From assembly GCA_963457665.1 (NCBI GenBank), contig OY735234.1:476001-540000 (forward strand): 64,000 nucleotides of DNA. The letters run 5' to 3'. The notes beneath the pieces were generated by a model. That model ran no database searches and was not told the DNA's origin. It was given only the letters and a program-made list of their open reading frames with translations. This DNA comes from Thysanoteuthis rhombus (taxonomy: Eukaryota > Mollusca > Cephalopoda > Oegopsida > Thysanoteuthidae). The translations under genes were made by a program, and so were the position numbers. This document shows, piece by piece, positions 44,101-53,530 of this stretch (position 1 is the stretch's first letter; each line of letters begins with the position of its first letter).

Positions 44101-46441
44101 ACAGAATGAAGTTTTTAGCTCTACACCCAAGATGAACTGACTTACAAGACTAAAGGACTCCAACTTTATTTCCCTATAGCTGAGGTGAGGAGTGGATTCA
44201 TGCCTTTCCCAAAGGAATGCAATCTAAGACCTGAGCAACCTCGGCAAAACTTGAACACTGGTCGCCAATTTCATTTTCTTTACCAGTAACCACTCCACAC
44301 CACCACTTTGGTTATTTATTTTGTTTTTTTGTTTTTTCTATTCATGACAATGATTGTTTTTATTTCTATTTGCTTCAGGTCCAATTGTTGAGAAACCAAC
44401 ACAAGGGAATTTGACAGGAAGTGAACGTCAAGTTAAAGATTCTGCTGCCAACATTTACAATGCAACTCTCAAGTGGAACTCTTTCAGTCAGACTGGAGCT
44501 AAACTAATTGGTCAAATTGCTAATTTGAAACTACAAGCAATGTGAGTAAGACAAGACAGAATAAAAAGACTCAATGAAACGAGCTTTCTTAAGTCTCACC
44601 ACTTTCTCAATTTTGCCGCTATCATCAAAGAGAATTACTTTTCGAGTTCAAAAACATCCATGGTCCTGTGTATAGCATGTCTGTCACACTTCAACAGTAG
44701 CAGTTGTCAGCCCCTCTCCCTTCCTACCTCATTATTAAACTACTTAACTTTCTCATCTCCCTTCCTACCCTCTTATCAAACCACCTAACTATTTCTTCCC
44801 TTCTCCCTTTCTGTGATGTCTGTCACATATAGTATCAAAGCAGTATGGGCTATTTAGAATAAGGCTTAAACATTGTTTGAAGAAACAACCAATTTCAATT
44901 GTTAATTTCTGATTGATCTTCTTGAATATACCAAAATAAACCTTTTTTTAAATGCCAGAATTGACTTGACCATCAGATGATATAGAGAAATGAACTCAAC
45001 ACAGATATAAAACATAATAAAGTGTTTCTTCTTTTTTTCTTCAAAGTTTCAAAGCTGAAGATGAGACTGACAAAACAAAATCACACTTGATGCCCAGTGA
45101 AATGGAACCTCTTTGTGAGGAACTGTTGAAACTTATTGAATCAATGGTGAGTCTCTGTTTTGAGCAAAAAGTTAAAAAGATAGACATTCCTTTTAAACTG
45201 AGATAATTTGAAGGTTTCATTGATGAGGCAGAATCGATATTTATATCAAAAGCCAAATTCACCAAACAAAAAACATTTTTAATATTACTTTGTGAGTTTA
45301 CAGGATACTTCATGAATTCCCCAAATTAAGGATGGTTGAATAAATATTAATCATACATGAAATGATATCAGTACGACAAGGGATGGTTAAATTTATTAAG
45401 TATGCTAACAGAAGTCAATATTTGTGTCAATTCATATTACAAACATTCTAGTAACACAAGTAAATATTTTCACTGATTTTGAAGACTTTTCATATGTAAG
45501 CATTATTGACGTGTAAAATTAATTTTGAATTTTGTTACAGTATTCAGAATATCAAGCTTACTCTCATTTAATGATTTAATCCATGTTTTTATTTTTACAG
45601 AAAAAAGTTGTTGATAAACTGAATTCACTGAAAACCAAATTCCAAAACCTGTTGAAACTTGAAGAATATCATCTGAAAGAAAATGTTCATTTTGTGATTC
45701 CTTTTCAGTCTTGGACATACAAAGATTATGGTAAGGCTTCTCGCTTTATAGAAAAGATAATCATATTCCTCTCATAGAATTAAAAAAGGTGATGTTTCTC
45801 TTTGCCTGGGAGAAATAATCATATTCCTCTCATTGGATGAAAAAATGGTTAGGCTTCTCTTTTTATGAAAGATCTATAATAATGAACAGTGATTTTTTTT
45901 TTTTCTTTCTGTGATAATGAACTCTTCCTCTTTGTGATACAAGTTTTTCTACATGGAATATGATTTTATATTTATACTTCTCTTATATAATGAAAAATTT
46001 CTAACAGTTCTATTCAATAGCCATGAATCCTGCATTTGTAACAATTTGCTTGAATTCTTAGATATTTTCTGTGCATTATTTCTCATTTTGATTTATGATA
46101 GTGTCTGATTGTAGTGCATATGCAAAAGGTTTACATTGTTATATTGTCATTTAAGAATAAATAAAATGATCTGCTCTGCTATTCAAATCATATAGTAAAT
46201 GCATTTTCTGTTTTATTGACTTTTTTTCTGTAAATATTTGACAGAAGCTGCCTCACAGAAGATTCATGAAGCTTACCAGATGGAATACATCTTGAAGGAG
46301 AATATAGCACGCAATATTGCTCACATTGTGGATCGTCACTTGATGATGTTTTGTACCTCAGCATGGACATACGACCCATACATAAGCGGTGAATGTCAGA
46401 CTTTACTTGAAGCACTTGTCCTTGAGACAGGTCTCAAGTAA
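38076..46441 (+). CDS. CINP: CDK2-interacting protein CINP, complete five-exon gene
   Basis: CINP binds CDK2 and CDC7 at replication origins and takes part in ATR-ATRIP checkpoint signalling. It is also reported as a subunit of the 55LCC AAA-ATPase complex in ribosome maturation and replisome handling. Exons are 38076-38181, 44379-44541, 45047-45146, 45601-45730 and 46245-46441. They give 696 nt, or 231 residues (human 212), with all phases matching and GT-AG introns. After a lysine-rich N-terminus (MPKKKKKNKNSDDES) come the family's KDSAANIYNATLKWNSF helix, IANLKLQA, MEPLCEELLKLIESM, LEEYH, and the C-terminal ENIARNIAHIVDRHLM, AWTYDPYI and LLEALVLETG, which match human CINP in order. It is mostly helical, with no enzyme motifs. 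Intron 1 (6.2 kb) is full of transposon relics. Confidence 0.92.
38815..39575 (-). mobile_element. CR1-like LINE relic with a nested insertion
   Basis: Base-by-base similarity to 26925-27430 is clear: TCATCTACATCTGTTGAT at one end, TCTAACGATATTAACCCTAA in the middle, and GATCAGTCCTAGTACT near the other. The same reverse-transcriptase end is therefore read on the minus strand. The copy is interrupted at about 39279-39541 by unrelated, GC-richer DNA, after which TTGCCTTAACAGCAGT continues the LINE. It lies in CINP intron 1, antisense to CINP. Confidence 0.8.
39279..39541. mobile_element. Unidentified GC-rich insertion nested in the LINE
   Basis: About 260 bp of distinctly higher GC content splits the LINE copy. 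One edge is a G run (GGGGGGGGGATG) next to the LINE sequence TACTCGG; the other edge is AATGTCAGTG next to TTTTTGCC. On the minus strand it ends in a GAATAAACATCCCCC segment. It carries no convincing protein and I cannot assign a family; it may be a SINE or a retrocopy fragment. Confidence 0.5.
40100..40590 (-). mobile_element. LINE ORF1-like relic with a PHD-type zinc motif
   Basis: The minus strand reads PICNDCDEWVHIGCESI, then WHCQEY, then SERIIGLEQENKKLSV. A C-x2-C..WVH..C....W.C pattern followed by a heptad-rich stretch is the layout of PHD plus coiled-coil ORF1 proteins of some CR1-type LINEs. Stops occur between the pieces. It sits near the RT relic in the same orientation, but the order suggests it belongs to a separate or rearranged copy. 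Confidence 0.5.
40992..41256 (+). mobile_element. IS1595/Merlin-like transposase fragment
   Basis: A short open frame reads NHAVVNHISFVDSNDATAC, then NTIGGNWSDIET, then LWNTYLHEFVYRVRR. The order 'VNHS..FVD......T NTIE..W' followed by 'L..YL.EF..R.R' is the C-terminal catalytic region of IS1595-type (Merlin) DDE transposases. The usual acidic residue of NTIE is G here (NTIGG), so this copy should be inactive. No termini were found. It is in CINP intron 1. Confidence 0.55.
41990..42180 (+). repeat. Dispersed repeat, paired with 13830-14010
   Basis: Shares TTCAAGGG, TATGACTGAAATTGACATAA, and CTTTTTGCTCAGCAAACAAA followed by GCCTACAGAG with the copy in the ZIP9 intron. Confidence 0.75.
42738..42960. 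mobile_element. Diverged piggyBac-like MITE copy
   Basis: Begins TTTAACCTTTTGGACACTGA and shares interior blocks with 22238-22477: TATGCATTTATATGAACT, and GTCAGATGGGAATCAGTGGG followed by TCATGATTTTTGGG. The right end is not clear. Confidence 0.45.
44165..44315 (-). mobile_element. tRNA-derived SINE copy
   Basis: On the minus strand a tRNA-like head (GTGTGGAGTGGTTACTGG, then a B-box-like CAGTGTTCAAGTTTTG about 45 bases on) is followed by the family tail TTTGGGAAAGGCATGAATCC and CTCAGCTATAGG. It ends about 65 bp before CINP exon 2. Confidence 0.6.
44379..44541 (+). CDS. CINP: CINP exon 2
   Basis: Acceptor TTTGCTTCAG, donor GTGAGT. Encodes VEKPTQGNLTGSERQVKDSA, ANIYNATLKWNSFSQTG and IANLKLQA. 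It corresponds to human RKIKDNAADWHNLILKWE and NIANLKI and is the most conserved part of the N-terminal half. Confidence 0.95.
44700..44820 (+). repeat. Partial minisatellite-bearing dispersed repeat
   Basis: Three units of the TTATTAAACTACTTAACTTT plus CTCCCTTCCTACC type, as at 9060-9570, but without the leader. It lies in CINP intron 2. Confidence 0.65.
45047..45146 (+). CDS. CINP: CINP exon 3
   Basis: Acceptor TTTCTTCAAAG, donor GTGAGT. Encodes FKAEDETDKTKSHLM and PSEMEPLCEELLKLIESM. The CEEL segment matches human LEKLCEEL. Confidence 0.93.
45601..45730 (+). CDS. CINP: CINP exon 4
   Basis: Acceptor ATTTTTACAG, donor GTAAGG. Encodes KKVVDKLNSLKTKFQNL, LKLEEYHLKENVHF and FQSWTYKDY. LEEYH and the F.SW segment match human LENYHYG and FHTW. 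The following intron starts with a degenerate tandem repeat of the exon-end region (45731-45880). Confidence 0.93.
45731..45880 (+). repeat. Degenerate tandem repeat next to CINP exon 4
   Basis: Two to three units combine GGCTTCTC.TTTATAGAAA, AATAATCATATTCCTCTCAT and TGAAAAAATGGT. The first unit includes the donor-side GTAAGGCTTCTC. Confidence 0.6.
46245..46441 (+). CDS. CINP: CINP exon 5 and stop
   Basis: Acceptor ATTTGACAG. Encodes AASQKIHEAYQMEYILKEN, IARNIAHIVDRHLMMF, AWTYDPYISGE and LLEALVLETGLK, then TAA. It matches human LEMYRKELLLKRTVAKELAH through LETG. Confidence 0.95.
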
Positions 46442-46467
46442 CACATGGTGCTTCTTGATTGTTGAAA

Positions 46468-46473
46468 AATAAA
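46468..46473 (+). terminator. CINP polyadenylation signal
   Basis: A canonical AATAAA lies 27 bases after the CINP stop, in AT-rich sequence. No stronger candidate lies nearby before 46550. Confidence 0.6.
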
Positions 46474-47770
46474 AATATGTAAATATAGACATGAAAGACT
46501 GGAAAAACAATGGACCTCATTTGTGCTTTTCAAGTTCTCTGATCTCCCTCACAATCTAATTAACCTATTCTCTACCACAGTCAAGATAATTCATTTTTGG
46601 AAGTCATCAGTCCAGTGCCATGGATGAGATAACTCATCTTTTGATAGTGTTATTCTTTTGCAAAATGGGAAAAAAAACCACCAGAAAGTGTACTTTTTTT
46701 TTCCATATTACAAAAGAAACACTTTTGAACTGCAAAACGGCAAGAGTTAGATACAAATGTACTGAATGTCTTGTTATCTTATGTGTTGATCCATATTTCG
46801 AGATATTTTATACTTGTTTAAATTATTAAAATATTTTTTCAAAGACATTTATTCATTTTACATTCATTAAATATTGTATTATACATATTAGTTGATTTAT
46901 ATATTTAAAGCTGGTATTAAACCCTCACCCCCCCCCCAAACTCACTCAATGTTATTTTAATGCCTATATCTGTTGAGGCAGATAAAACTTTTACTAAAAC
47001 AGTTTGGCAATCTTGGTTGTTACCAAAGAAAAATCAAATATTGTTATACAACTCATTAGGTCCATTTGGGGGCCTGCATTGATCAATTAGAATTTGTCAG
47101 TATCGACACAGGTTTCTTCAGTTTTCAAGTTGGTCTGACTGGCTATGTATCACGCTTACAGTCTGTACCTATAGAGCTAGAGGTATGAAAATTTTCTTAT
47201 GTTTAGAAAAAAATGTTTGTTTTCTTTGGTTTTTTGTTTGTTTATTTTTGGGGGTATTTTGCATTTTTTTTTTTTTTCAAAATCCCCCCCAATAGGGTTT
47301 TAGTGGGTAGTTCAATTTGCAATGTAAGTTTATGCTCAATTGGTCCCTTAGTTTCTGAAAAAACGTGGCATGATGCCAAATGATGTTAGTTGAGTGACGG
47401 TTTCTATAGAGTGACCAACTTGACCTGTTTTGATATATTCTAAAAGTTTGTGCAAATGAATCTCTGTTCACCATTCAATGAGCATAAACTGAAGCATTTG
47501 TACATGAGCTACCATATTGATCTTGTATTTATTTGACTTGAAATAAAAAGAATTGAACATTCCAATAGTTTTACTTTTTATCTTTATTTTAAGCTACATT
47601 TGGGGTGTTTTGACTGAACTAATTTCTTGATTATGAATAAACAGTGTAGAAAGAAAAGAGAAATCTGCGATAACTCAATTGACGAAAAAAAAGAACATGT
47701 TTGAAAAAAGGATTTTGTTCTACATCATGCATATTTTAAATTTCACCTTCTATTTAAATAGTTTGGTCAA
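46474..47770. other. Intergenic region downstream of CINP
   Basis: About 1.3 kb with no gene. It contains a short C run (46929-46937), T runs near 47263-47277, and a block with CAATTTGCAATGTAAGTTTA (about 47310) whose reverse complement recurs near 54440 and, weakly, near 57950. Confidence 0.5.
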
Positions 47771-47771
47771 A

Positions 47772-48000
47772 TCGTGTTGGACACAGCGGTTCTTGTAAGA
47801 TCACCAAAGTTAAGCAGGGTTGAGTCTAGTCATTACATGGTTACATAGGTAATCGTGTGGGAATACCAGGTGCCGTAAGCAATCAGGGATCAATCCCTGG
47901 CCTAGTCATCCTAAAAGGGTATTCAATGGAGTAGGATTGAGGGTAAGTGTTTGTGGGATAGTTGATGGCTTATGGTAGGTAAAATTTACTTTAAGTTTAC
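47772..48000 (+). mobile_element. 5S rRNA-derived SINE or 5S pseudogene
   Basis: From AAGTTAAGCAGGGTTGAGTC to GGGAATACCAGGTGCCGTAAG (47807-47879) the sequence follows the 3' two-thirds of metazoan 5S rRNA, including the internal promoter region (A-box and C-box equivalents). The preceding 35 bases match the 5' third weakly. It is too diverged to be a functional 5S gene and lacks a clean T-run terminator. A non-5S body continues with a CAGGGATCAATCCCTG palindrome and a TGGAGTAGGATTGAGGG segment, which favours a 5S-headed SINE. Confidence 0.8.
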
Positions 48001-48959
48001 ATACAAACAGTTCTAAAATAAGGAAGAGTTACCTTACAGACGGTAATAAGATCACCACCACACATACCATTTTGAACTGGTGATGGACTTTAAAGACTGA
48101 AATACTGAACTTGTTTGTAATGAAAGAAGTGCTGGCTTTTTTTTCCAATCCACTTTTCACCAGGGTAGCAATTTTTAATAACTGTTTTTTCTTGGGTTAC
48201 TTTTGCTCCTTTCTCTAGTTGTCAACTTCAAATGTAGGCCTAAATCTGAATTAACACTCCAATATTTGGAGATTGACTGGTATGATCTATCAACTTATTG
48301 CCCAGCATATACAACAGCAACTAATTCAATTAAGTGTGAGCAAATAATTAAATTCAGTTTATTACATATTAACAGTTAGAAAAATACATTCAAGTATGTA
48401 ATACATCATAAAGTTTTTAAAAAATGGAAAACTAAATAAATGATTATGCTACTGATTTCATTGAACAGCTACAAAAAAATTGCAATTCAAATAATTATTC
48501 TTCTGTAATATTGTCGACGATGGTTTCTTGGACCTATTATACCTGTTGTGACTGACAATTCACCAAAAATCACTGATTCATTAGCAGTGTCCTGCTATGT
48601 ATGACATCCATATGTTTTCAAACTAAACTAAGATGAACTTGGCAAATATTAAGTATGTTCTACTTCAGTACTTACAGTGTATGTTCAGATTGGTTTGACT
48701 CAAGGTCACAATAGTGGGGCACCCAGTGAGGATCAAACTCATTACAGTAGTAACGGTCAGCATCACAATCTTGGTAACTTATCCTTTACTGATTTAGGAA
48801 CTTGGGATTTCACAAAATCACGAGCTTCACAATCTTACTCGAAGTGAATTGATTAGAATTCATTTTGATTCTACACAAATTTCTCTTTTGGGTTATAACT
48901 GAAATTATTTCAATACTTGTCAAAAAAAATGATTGGAGAATTGGTTGAGCTATTTTTGC

Positions 48960-49960
48960 ATTTTTAAATTTTGTGTATTTTTGTATTAGTTGAAAGAAGA
49001 TTCCTCTGCTATTTTCATTAGTTACCTCCCTTGATCGTCGCTCTTCAGAAAATATTTTAATGGCTAATCGCAATTTTCCGAAGACCTTTTTCTTTCTTAT
49101 TAAACCTCAAAAAATGAAAGATTTTTAAAGAAAAATAAATCGATAAAATCATAGTTTATTTAAAACGCCAAAGCTTCGATTTATTATTTTTTTTTGAATA
49201 TTGATATTGCTTGAAGGAAAACAAACCAGAAAAAGTAAGTGATGTTCGCTTAATTTCTTGGCTTTACGAATATCTTACCGGTATAAAATTCAAATTTTTG
49301 TTTGCGTAGTCGTAGTTTAGTCATGAAAAATGAGGATGAACTTTCTTTTTTAATATTTCATCTTTTATCTCCATTTTGAAATAATCTGGAGTCTATTTTT
49401 GCAAAGACGCATCATGTTGCTATTTTAATGTCGGTTATTTACATGGCTAAAAGTGGCTAGTTTTTTGTTTTTGTTTTTTAAGGAGAAAAGGGGGCTAACG
49501 GGTATTTAATCGCGTGATGCAACTTTTAGATTTCATTTCCCTAGTATAAACGTTAAGTGGCCAATAAATTCATCTCAGGATCACTTTTATAATATGCATG
49601 TGTGGATTTCCTTTTTACTTGTTTGATTTGCACATGAGTTTAAATCTAGCCACTTGTAGCCACTTAAAATGCCAATATAAAAAATAGCCCACAACGACTA
49701 GATGATTTTAAAGATAGTCTGACCCGGAATCAGACGATTGTCTTTTGAAAACTTTTAATTTTTAAATTATTAAACAGTTTTGATGCGATCATAACAATTA
49801 TATTTGCAAAAAAATGAGATTAATTTCATTTTCTCTGGCACTTTTATGTTGGTTGTCTAAATAAGTTACAAAAACCTCTATGAAGGCAATTGGATAAGTT
49901 TTGAGTAATTACATATTGAAATCAAATCAGAGTGAACTATTTTGGGACATTGAAATACAA
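48960..49960. repeat. Segmental duplication, copy A, upstream block
   Basis: Non-coding DNA collinear with 61060-61670. Shared blocks in order are AGATTCCTCTGCTATTTTCA, TTAAACCTCAAAAAATGAAA, AAGGAAAACAAACCAG, GTCATGAAAAATGAGGA, and AATCAGACGATTGT. Copy A is longer because it carries extra sequence near 49400-49690. Confidence 0.75.
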
Positions 49961-49999
49961 ATTTCAACAAAAAGGATATAAGTCAATTATGGAATAAAT

Positions 50000-51100
50000 G
50001 TAAGCAGAAAATTTGACTATTTAAAACTGTATATCCCATATTCAGTTTTAGAGAAAGAACTCTGTGATTTTATTTCATCATATTATGTAAGGATAAAAAA
50101 AGACGAGAGAAAATATATTGATGCGACTTGGAATAAGTTATCTGATGTATGTTTTCGATATCTTTATCAACAAGAAGTGGGGAGTATGTAGTGCGTCTCT
50201 GTTGACTAAAGCTACCTATTCTTAAGAAGTAGTAAAAGGAGACATGATTGAAGTATAAAAGATCATGAACAGAAATTATGATGAGTGTTGGTTGCTTCAT
50301 CAAGAAGTAGGAAGAAAATACATGGAGAATTGGAAACGGTAAACAATCACAGAGTGTGCCAACAAAGATCTAGGCTGGATATATAGAAAACTAGTTTCAA
50401 TGTCCACATAGTGCAGATATGGAATATTCAACCTAATGAAATAGTGTGCTCCAAAAATGTCTACAATAAACCACAAATTCATCAAGATAAGAAGGAGACA
50501 ATTCAGCCAATGCTAGCCCCAATCATACTCTCCAACCCAAAGCAACATGTTGCCACTGAATTTTTTAAAAAGCTAGTAATAGTCATTTTAATTGCTAAAG
50601 TCAGACAGAAGTAGCCATTTTATAGACATCCTCATGAGAAATGCAATTGAATTTTATTTCTAATATAAATCAGATAAAGGAAGATAGAGAGGAAGGCCAA
50701 GAACAACTCTGTCAGTAAAATTGAAAAGTGACCTAGATGAACTTGCCAAATCCAATCCCACACAAGAGAATCACATATACACAAAAAGACTTGAATTGAT
50801 ATAGAGAATAACTTTGGAGAATTATGACAACTAACCAGAGACAAAGAGGCGTAGAGAACAATGATAGATATGTGATGACCTAGCCAGGACAAACTTGCTT
50901 TAATTCTTGAAATAATAAGACTATTCATTTTGTCTAAAAAAGAAAGAGCACAATGTAATGAAGGTGATCCAATTTGCAAAATTACATGCACTTGCTCACT
51001 CAATGTTAAAAATGGTGCACAACTTTTTGTTTGTGCGCTGTTTTTTAAGATCAGGTCAAATGCATGTTTAGATATTAATCACTGTTTGTGGATCATTTTT
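50000..51100. other. Insertion-like stretch within duplication copy A
   Basis: About 1 kb not clearly matched in copy B. The segment 50660-50850 (GGAAGATAGAGAGGAAGGCC onwards) could encode RPRTTLSVKLKSDLDELAKS, reminiscent of the end of some LINE reverse transcriptases, but it has stops and I cannot classify it. Confidence 0.35.
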
Positions 51101-51224
51101 AATATTGGACTCCTCATCCCACCTTTGATGAAATCTCGCAAATTCCAGTCTGCATTGTTTGAGGATCAATTTCATTGTTAGATGTTGCAATCTTTTTCTT
51201 TGCCTAAATCTTGAATTCCTGATT

Positions 51225-51488
51225 TTAATTCATCAGATCGTCTCCGTGAACTTTGAGCTCTGTTTTTGCCTCACCATGATCTGACATATTCTTTGGTTTA
51301 TGATCTCTGTTCTTAGCTCTATAACTATCTGGATCACACAAAAGATTTTTACAACTGTCTAACTGATTATTTTGCTCATCTGTTGCACAATGTAAGAGAT
51401 CCTGAAATTCAATAATCCTGCCTTTTTGGAAATTGGACAGCTTTGGTCTCTTTGCCATCTTGTGCATACTTGACGCTGATTTTAACAA
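51225..51488 (-). mobile_element. Tc1-like transposase N-terminal relic (copy A)
   Basis: An open minus-strand frame reads MAKRPKLSNFQKGRIIEFQD and later ATDEQNNQLDSCKNLLC. KLS.F..G.I...Q resembles the first helix of the helix-turn-helix domain of Tc1-like transposases. The equivalent in copy B (63130-62960) reads SELSDFECNRIVDLQNHGLS before stops. The relic is 0.5 kb upstream of the finger array in both copies, on the opposite strand, and so was present before the duplication. Confidence 0.45.
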
Positions 51489-51843
51489 TAACAGAAATCA
51501 ATAAATCTAAATAAGAACCTTTTTTAACACATCAATCGTCTATGAGTTTGATGTTATTGCTACAGAAATTTTCAATAATTAAACTTTTATTAAAAATACT
51601 CAGCTCATGGTCACTGCTCCTATCTTAATTATTGGATAATGTTTATAAGATGACCAAGTTTATAACCACAAATAGTAAGGAACTTATTCCAGGTAATAAA
51701 ATTATTCAAATTTTTCATTTGAGTTTTGTTTGGCACTGTATGTTAAATTCTTGGAACCATGAACTTAGTTGGTATGATTATGCAATTGCAAATAATGCCT
51801 GTGTTTAGTAATTGCTTTAATAATATCTTTTCTTTATTGACAG

Positions 51844-52254
51844 ATATTGCAGTGAAAAATTGATGCCCTTGAAGAAACTGTAATCATTTATTCAATGTTG
51901 AAGCTAAGAATGAAGAAAGGGACAATTTTCTGACAAAGCATTTACACATATTCTTGTAAGTTGTGTGATAATGCATTTTTATATCTAAAATCATTTTCAC
52001 ATACACTGGCATTGGAGAAAAATGCTTCTCTTGTGCAGTGTGTAGATCATCATTTTCACTTACTTCAATTTAAAAACTACAAATGCCAAGAGACACTGAA
52101 GAGAAACCCCACACTTCTAAAGTGTGTGGATCTGCATTTTCACACAGTGCAGATTCAATCATCACATGAAAACACACAGAATAAACCTCAAAAATTTAAT
52201 CTTTTAGAGTCTTTAGAACAGCATTTATACCGAATTCACATTATAAAAGTGCAC
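51844..52254 (+). pseudogene. Decayed 5' finger-coding leader of the zinc-finger gene
   Basis: After a CAG acceptor-like site shared with copy B, the ancestral start codon (ATGGCAGTG in copy B) is ATTGCAGTG here. A frame beginning at 51934 reads YSCKLCDNAF, a finger half. The next finger (CFSCAVCRSSFS, about 52024) and another (KVCGSAFSHSAD, about 52119) are in a different frame and end in stops. A fourth (RTAFIPNSHYK) ends near 52250. Thus about four C2H2 fingers once preceded the intact array and were lost to frameshifts. The long frame open through this region has no ATG and translates these fingers out of frame. Confidence 0.7.
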
Positions 52255-53364
52255 ATGGAGACACACGCCAAAAAGAAAAACTATTTGTGCAAATTGTGTG
52301 GATCAGTATATTTAAATAGTTCGGATCTCAAAGAACACATGGAAACACACACTGAAGAGAAACCTTATACGTGTCCGATTTGTGGAACTGCATTTTCACA
52401 GAATTCTGCTGTGAAGAAACACTTGCGAACACATACTGGAGAGAAACCCTTCTCTTGTCATGTGTGTCAAAAAGCATTTTCATGCAATTCAGATTTGAAA
52501 ATACACATGCGAACACATACTGGGGAGAAACCCTTCTCTTGTCTAGTGTGTGGATCAGCATTTTCAAATGGTCCCAACTTAAAAAGACATATGCGAACAC
52601 ACACTGGAGAAAAACCCTACACTTGTCAAGTTTGTGGATTAGCGTTTTCACGCAGTCCAGACTTGAAAAGACACATGCGAACACACACTGGAGAGAAACC
52701 TTTCTCTTGTCAAGTATGTGGATCAGCATTTTCAAGGAATTCCAAGTTGAAATCACACATGCGAACACACACTGAAGAGAAACCCTTCTCTTGTCAAATG
52801 TGTGGGTCAGAATTCTCGGACAATTCAGCTTTGAAGACACACATGCGAACACACACTGGAGAAAAACCTTTCTCTTGTCAAGTGTGTGGATCAGCATTTT
52901 CACATAGTTCAGGTTTGAAGGAACATGTGCGCACACACACTGGAGAGAAGCCCTACTCTTGTCAAGTGTGTGGGTCAGCATTTTCACACAGTTCAGCTTT
53001 AAAATTACACATGCAAGCACACACTGGAGAGAAACCGTTTCCTTGTCAAGTGTGTGGATCAGCATATTCACAAAGTTCAGCTTTGAAGATACACATGCGA
53101 ACACACACTGGAGAAAAACCATTTTCTTGTCAAATGTGTGAAAAAGCATTTTCACAAAATTCCGTTTTAAAGATACACATGCGAACACATACTGGAGAGA
53201 AACCCTTCCCCTGTCAAGTGTGTGGATCAGCATTTTCACAGGGTTCTTCTTTAAAGAGACACATGCAAACACATACTGGTGAGAAACCCTACTCATGTCA
53301 AGTGTGTGAATCAGCATTTTCAGACAGTTCAACTTTGAAGAAACACATGCGAACACACTCTTGA
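52255..53364 (+). CDS. C2H2 zinc-finger protein, 13 tandem fingers
   Basis: The first in-frame ATG (context GCACATGG) gives 369 residues: METHAKKKN, then 13 consecutive C-x2-C-x12-H-x3-H fingers to the stop. Eleven of the 12 linkers are H-T-(G/E)-EKP; those after fingers 1 and 6 are TEEKP, the rest TGEKP except small changes around finger 9. The consensus is F/Y-S-C-Q-V-C-G-S-A-F-S. DNA-contact positions differ between fingers (NSDLKEH, NGPNLKRH, RNSKLKSH, HSSGLKEH), so a sequence-specific nuclear DNA-binding role is likely. No KRAB, BTB or SCAN-like domain is seen. The frame is open upstream to 51934 but without ATG. An upstream exon supplying another start cannot be excluded, and the gene could be partly degenerate. 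The target is unknown. Confidence 0.8.
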   Translation: METHAKKKNYLCKLCGSVYLNSSDLKEHMETHTEEKPYTCPICGTAFSQNSAVKKHLRTHTGEKPFSCHVCQKAFSCNSDLKIHMRTHTGEKPFSCLVCGSAFSNGPNLKRHMRTHTGEKPYTCQVCGLAFSRSPDLKRHMRTHTGEKPFSCQVCGSAFSRNSKLKSHMRTHTEEKPFSCQMCGSEFSDNSALKTHMRTHTGEKPFSCQVCGSAFSHSSGLKEHVRTHTGEKPYSCQVCGSAFSHSSALKLHMQAHTGEKPFPCQVCGSAYSQSSALKIHMRTHTGEKPFSCQMCEKAFSQNSVLKIHMRTHTGEKPFPCQVCGSAFSQGSSLKRHMQTHTGEKPYSCQVCESAFSDSSTLKKHMRTHS

Positions 53365-53530
53365 GAGAAATCCCTCTTATCAAGTGTGTGAATCAGCATA
53401 TTCAAAGAGTTCAGCTCTGAAGACACACACTAGAGAGGAATTTTATCCATGCTAAGTTTATGAATCAGCATATTCCGATTCTTCAATTTAATAAAAACAC
53501 ATGCTAATACACACTGAAGGAAAACAAAAC
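53365..53530 (+). pseudogene. Decayed fingers after the stop
   Basis: Directly after the stop the sequence still reads as two worn fingers: VCESAYSKSSALKTHT, then VYESAYSDSS and HMLIHTEGK, with a stop in place of a cysteine-proximal codon and further stops. The TGA that ends the gene arises where other fingers have GGA of the TGEKP linker. The array was therefore once at least 15 fingers long at this end. Confidence 0.75.

Larger units (their letters stand above)
41260..44378. other. CINP intron 1, 3' part
   Basis: It contains the dispersed repeat shared with 13830-14010 (at 41990-42180), a duplicated CTTTCAACC..TTTTCAATTTGGT segment (about 42375-42475), the diverged piggyBac-like MITE copy (about 42738-42960), a tRNA-like segment (43655-43745, minus), and a SINE (44165-44315, minus). 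I see no exon. Confidence 0.6.

Noticed and set aside
52371-52775. Plus-strand open frame overlapping the finger array in another frame
   Set aside because: It follows the 84-bp finger period and stays open only because the fingers are repetitive.
52328-53383. 351-codon minus-strand open frame over the zinc-finger array
   Set aside because: It is the antisense shadow of the repetitive finger-coding sequence; its 'protein' is a repeat of the finger period with no domain of its own.
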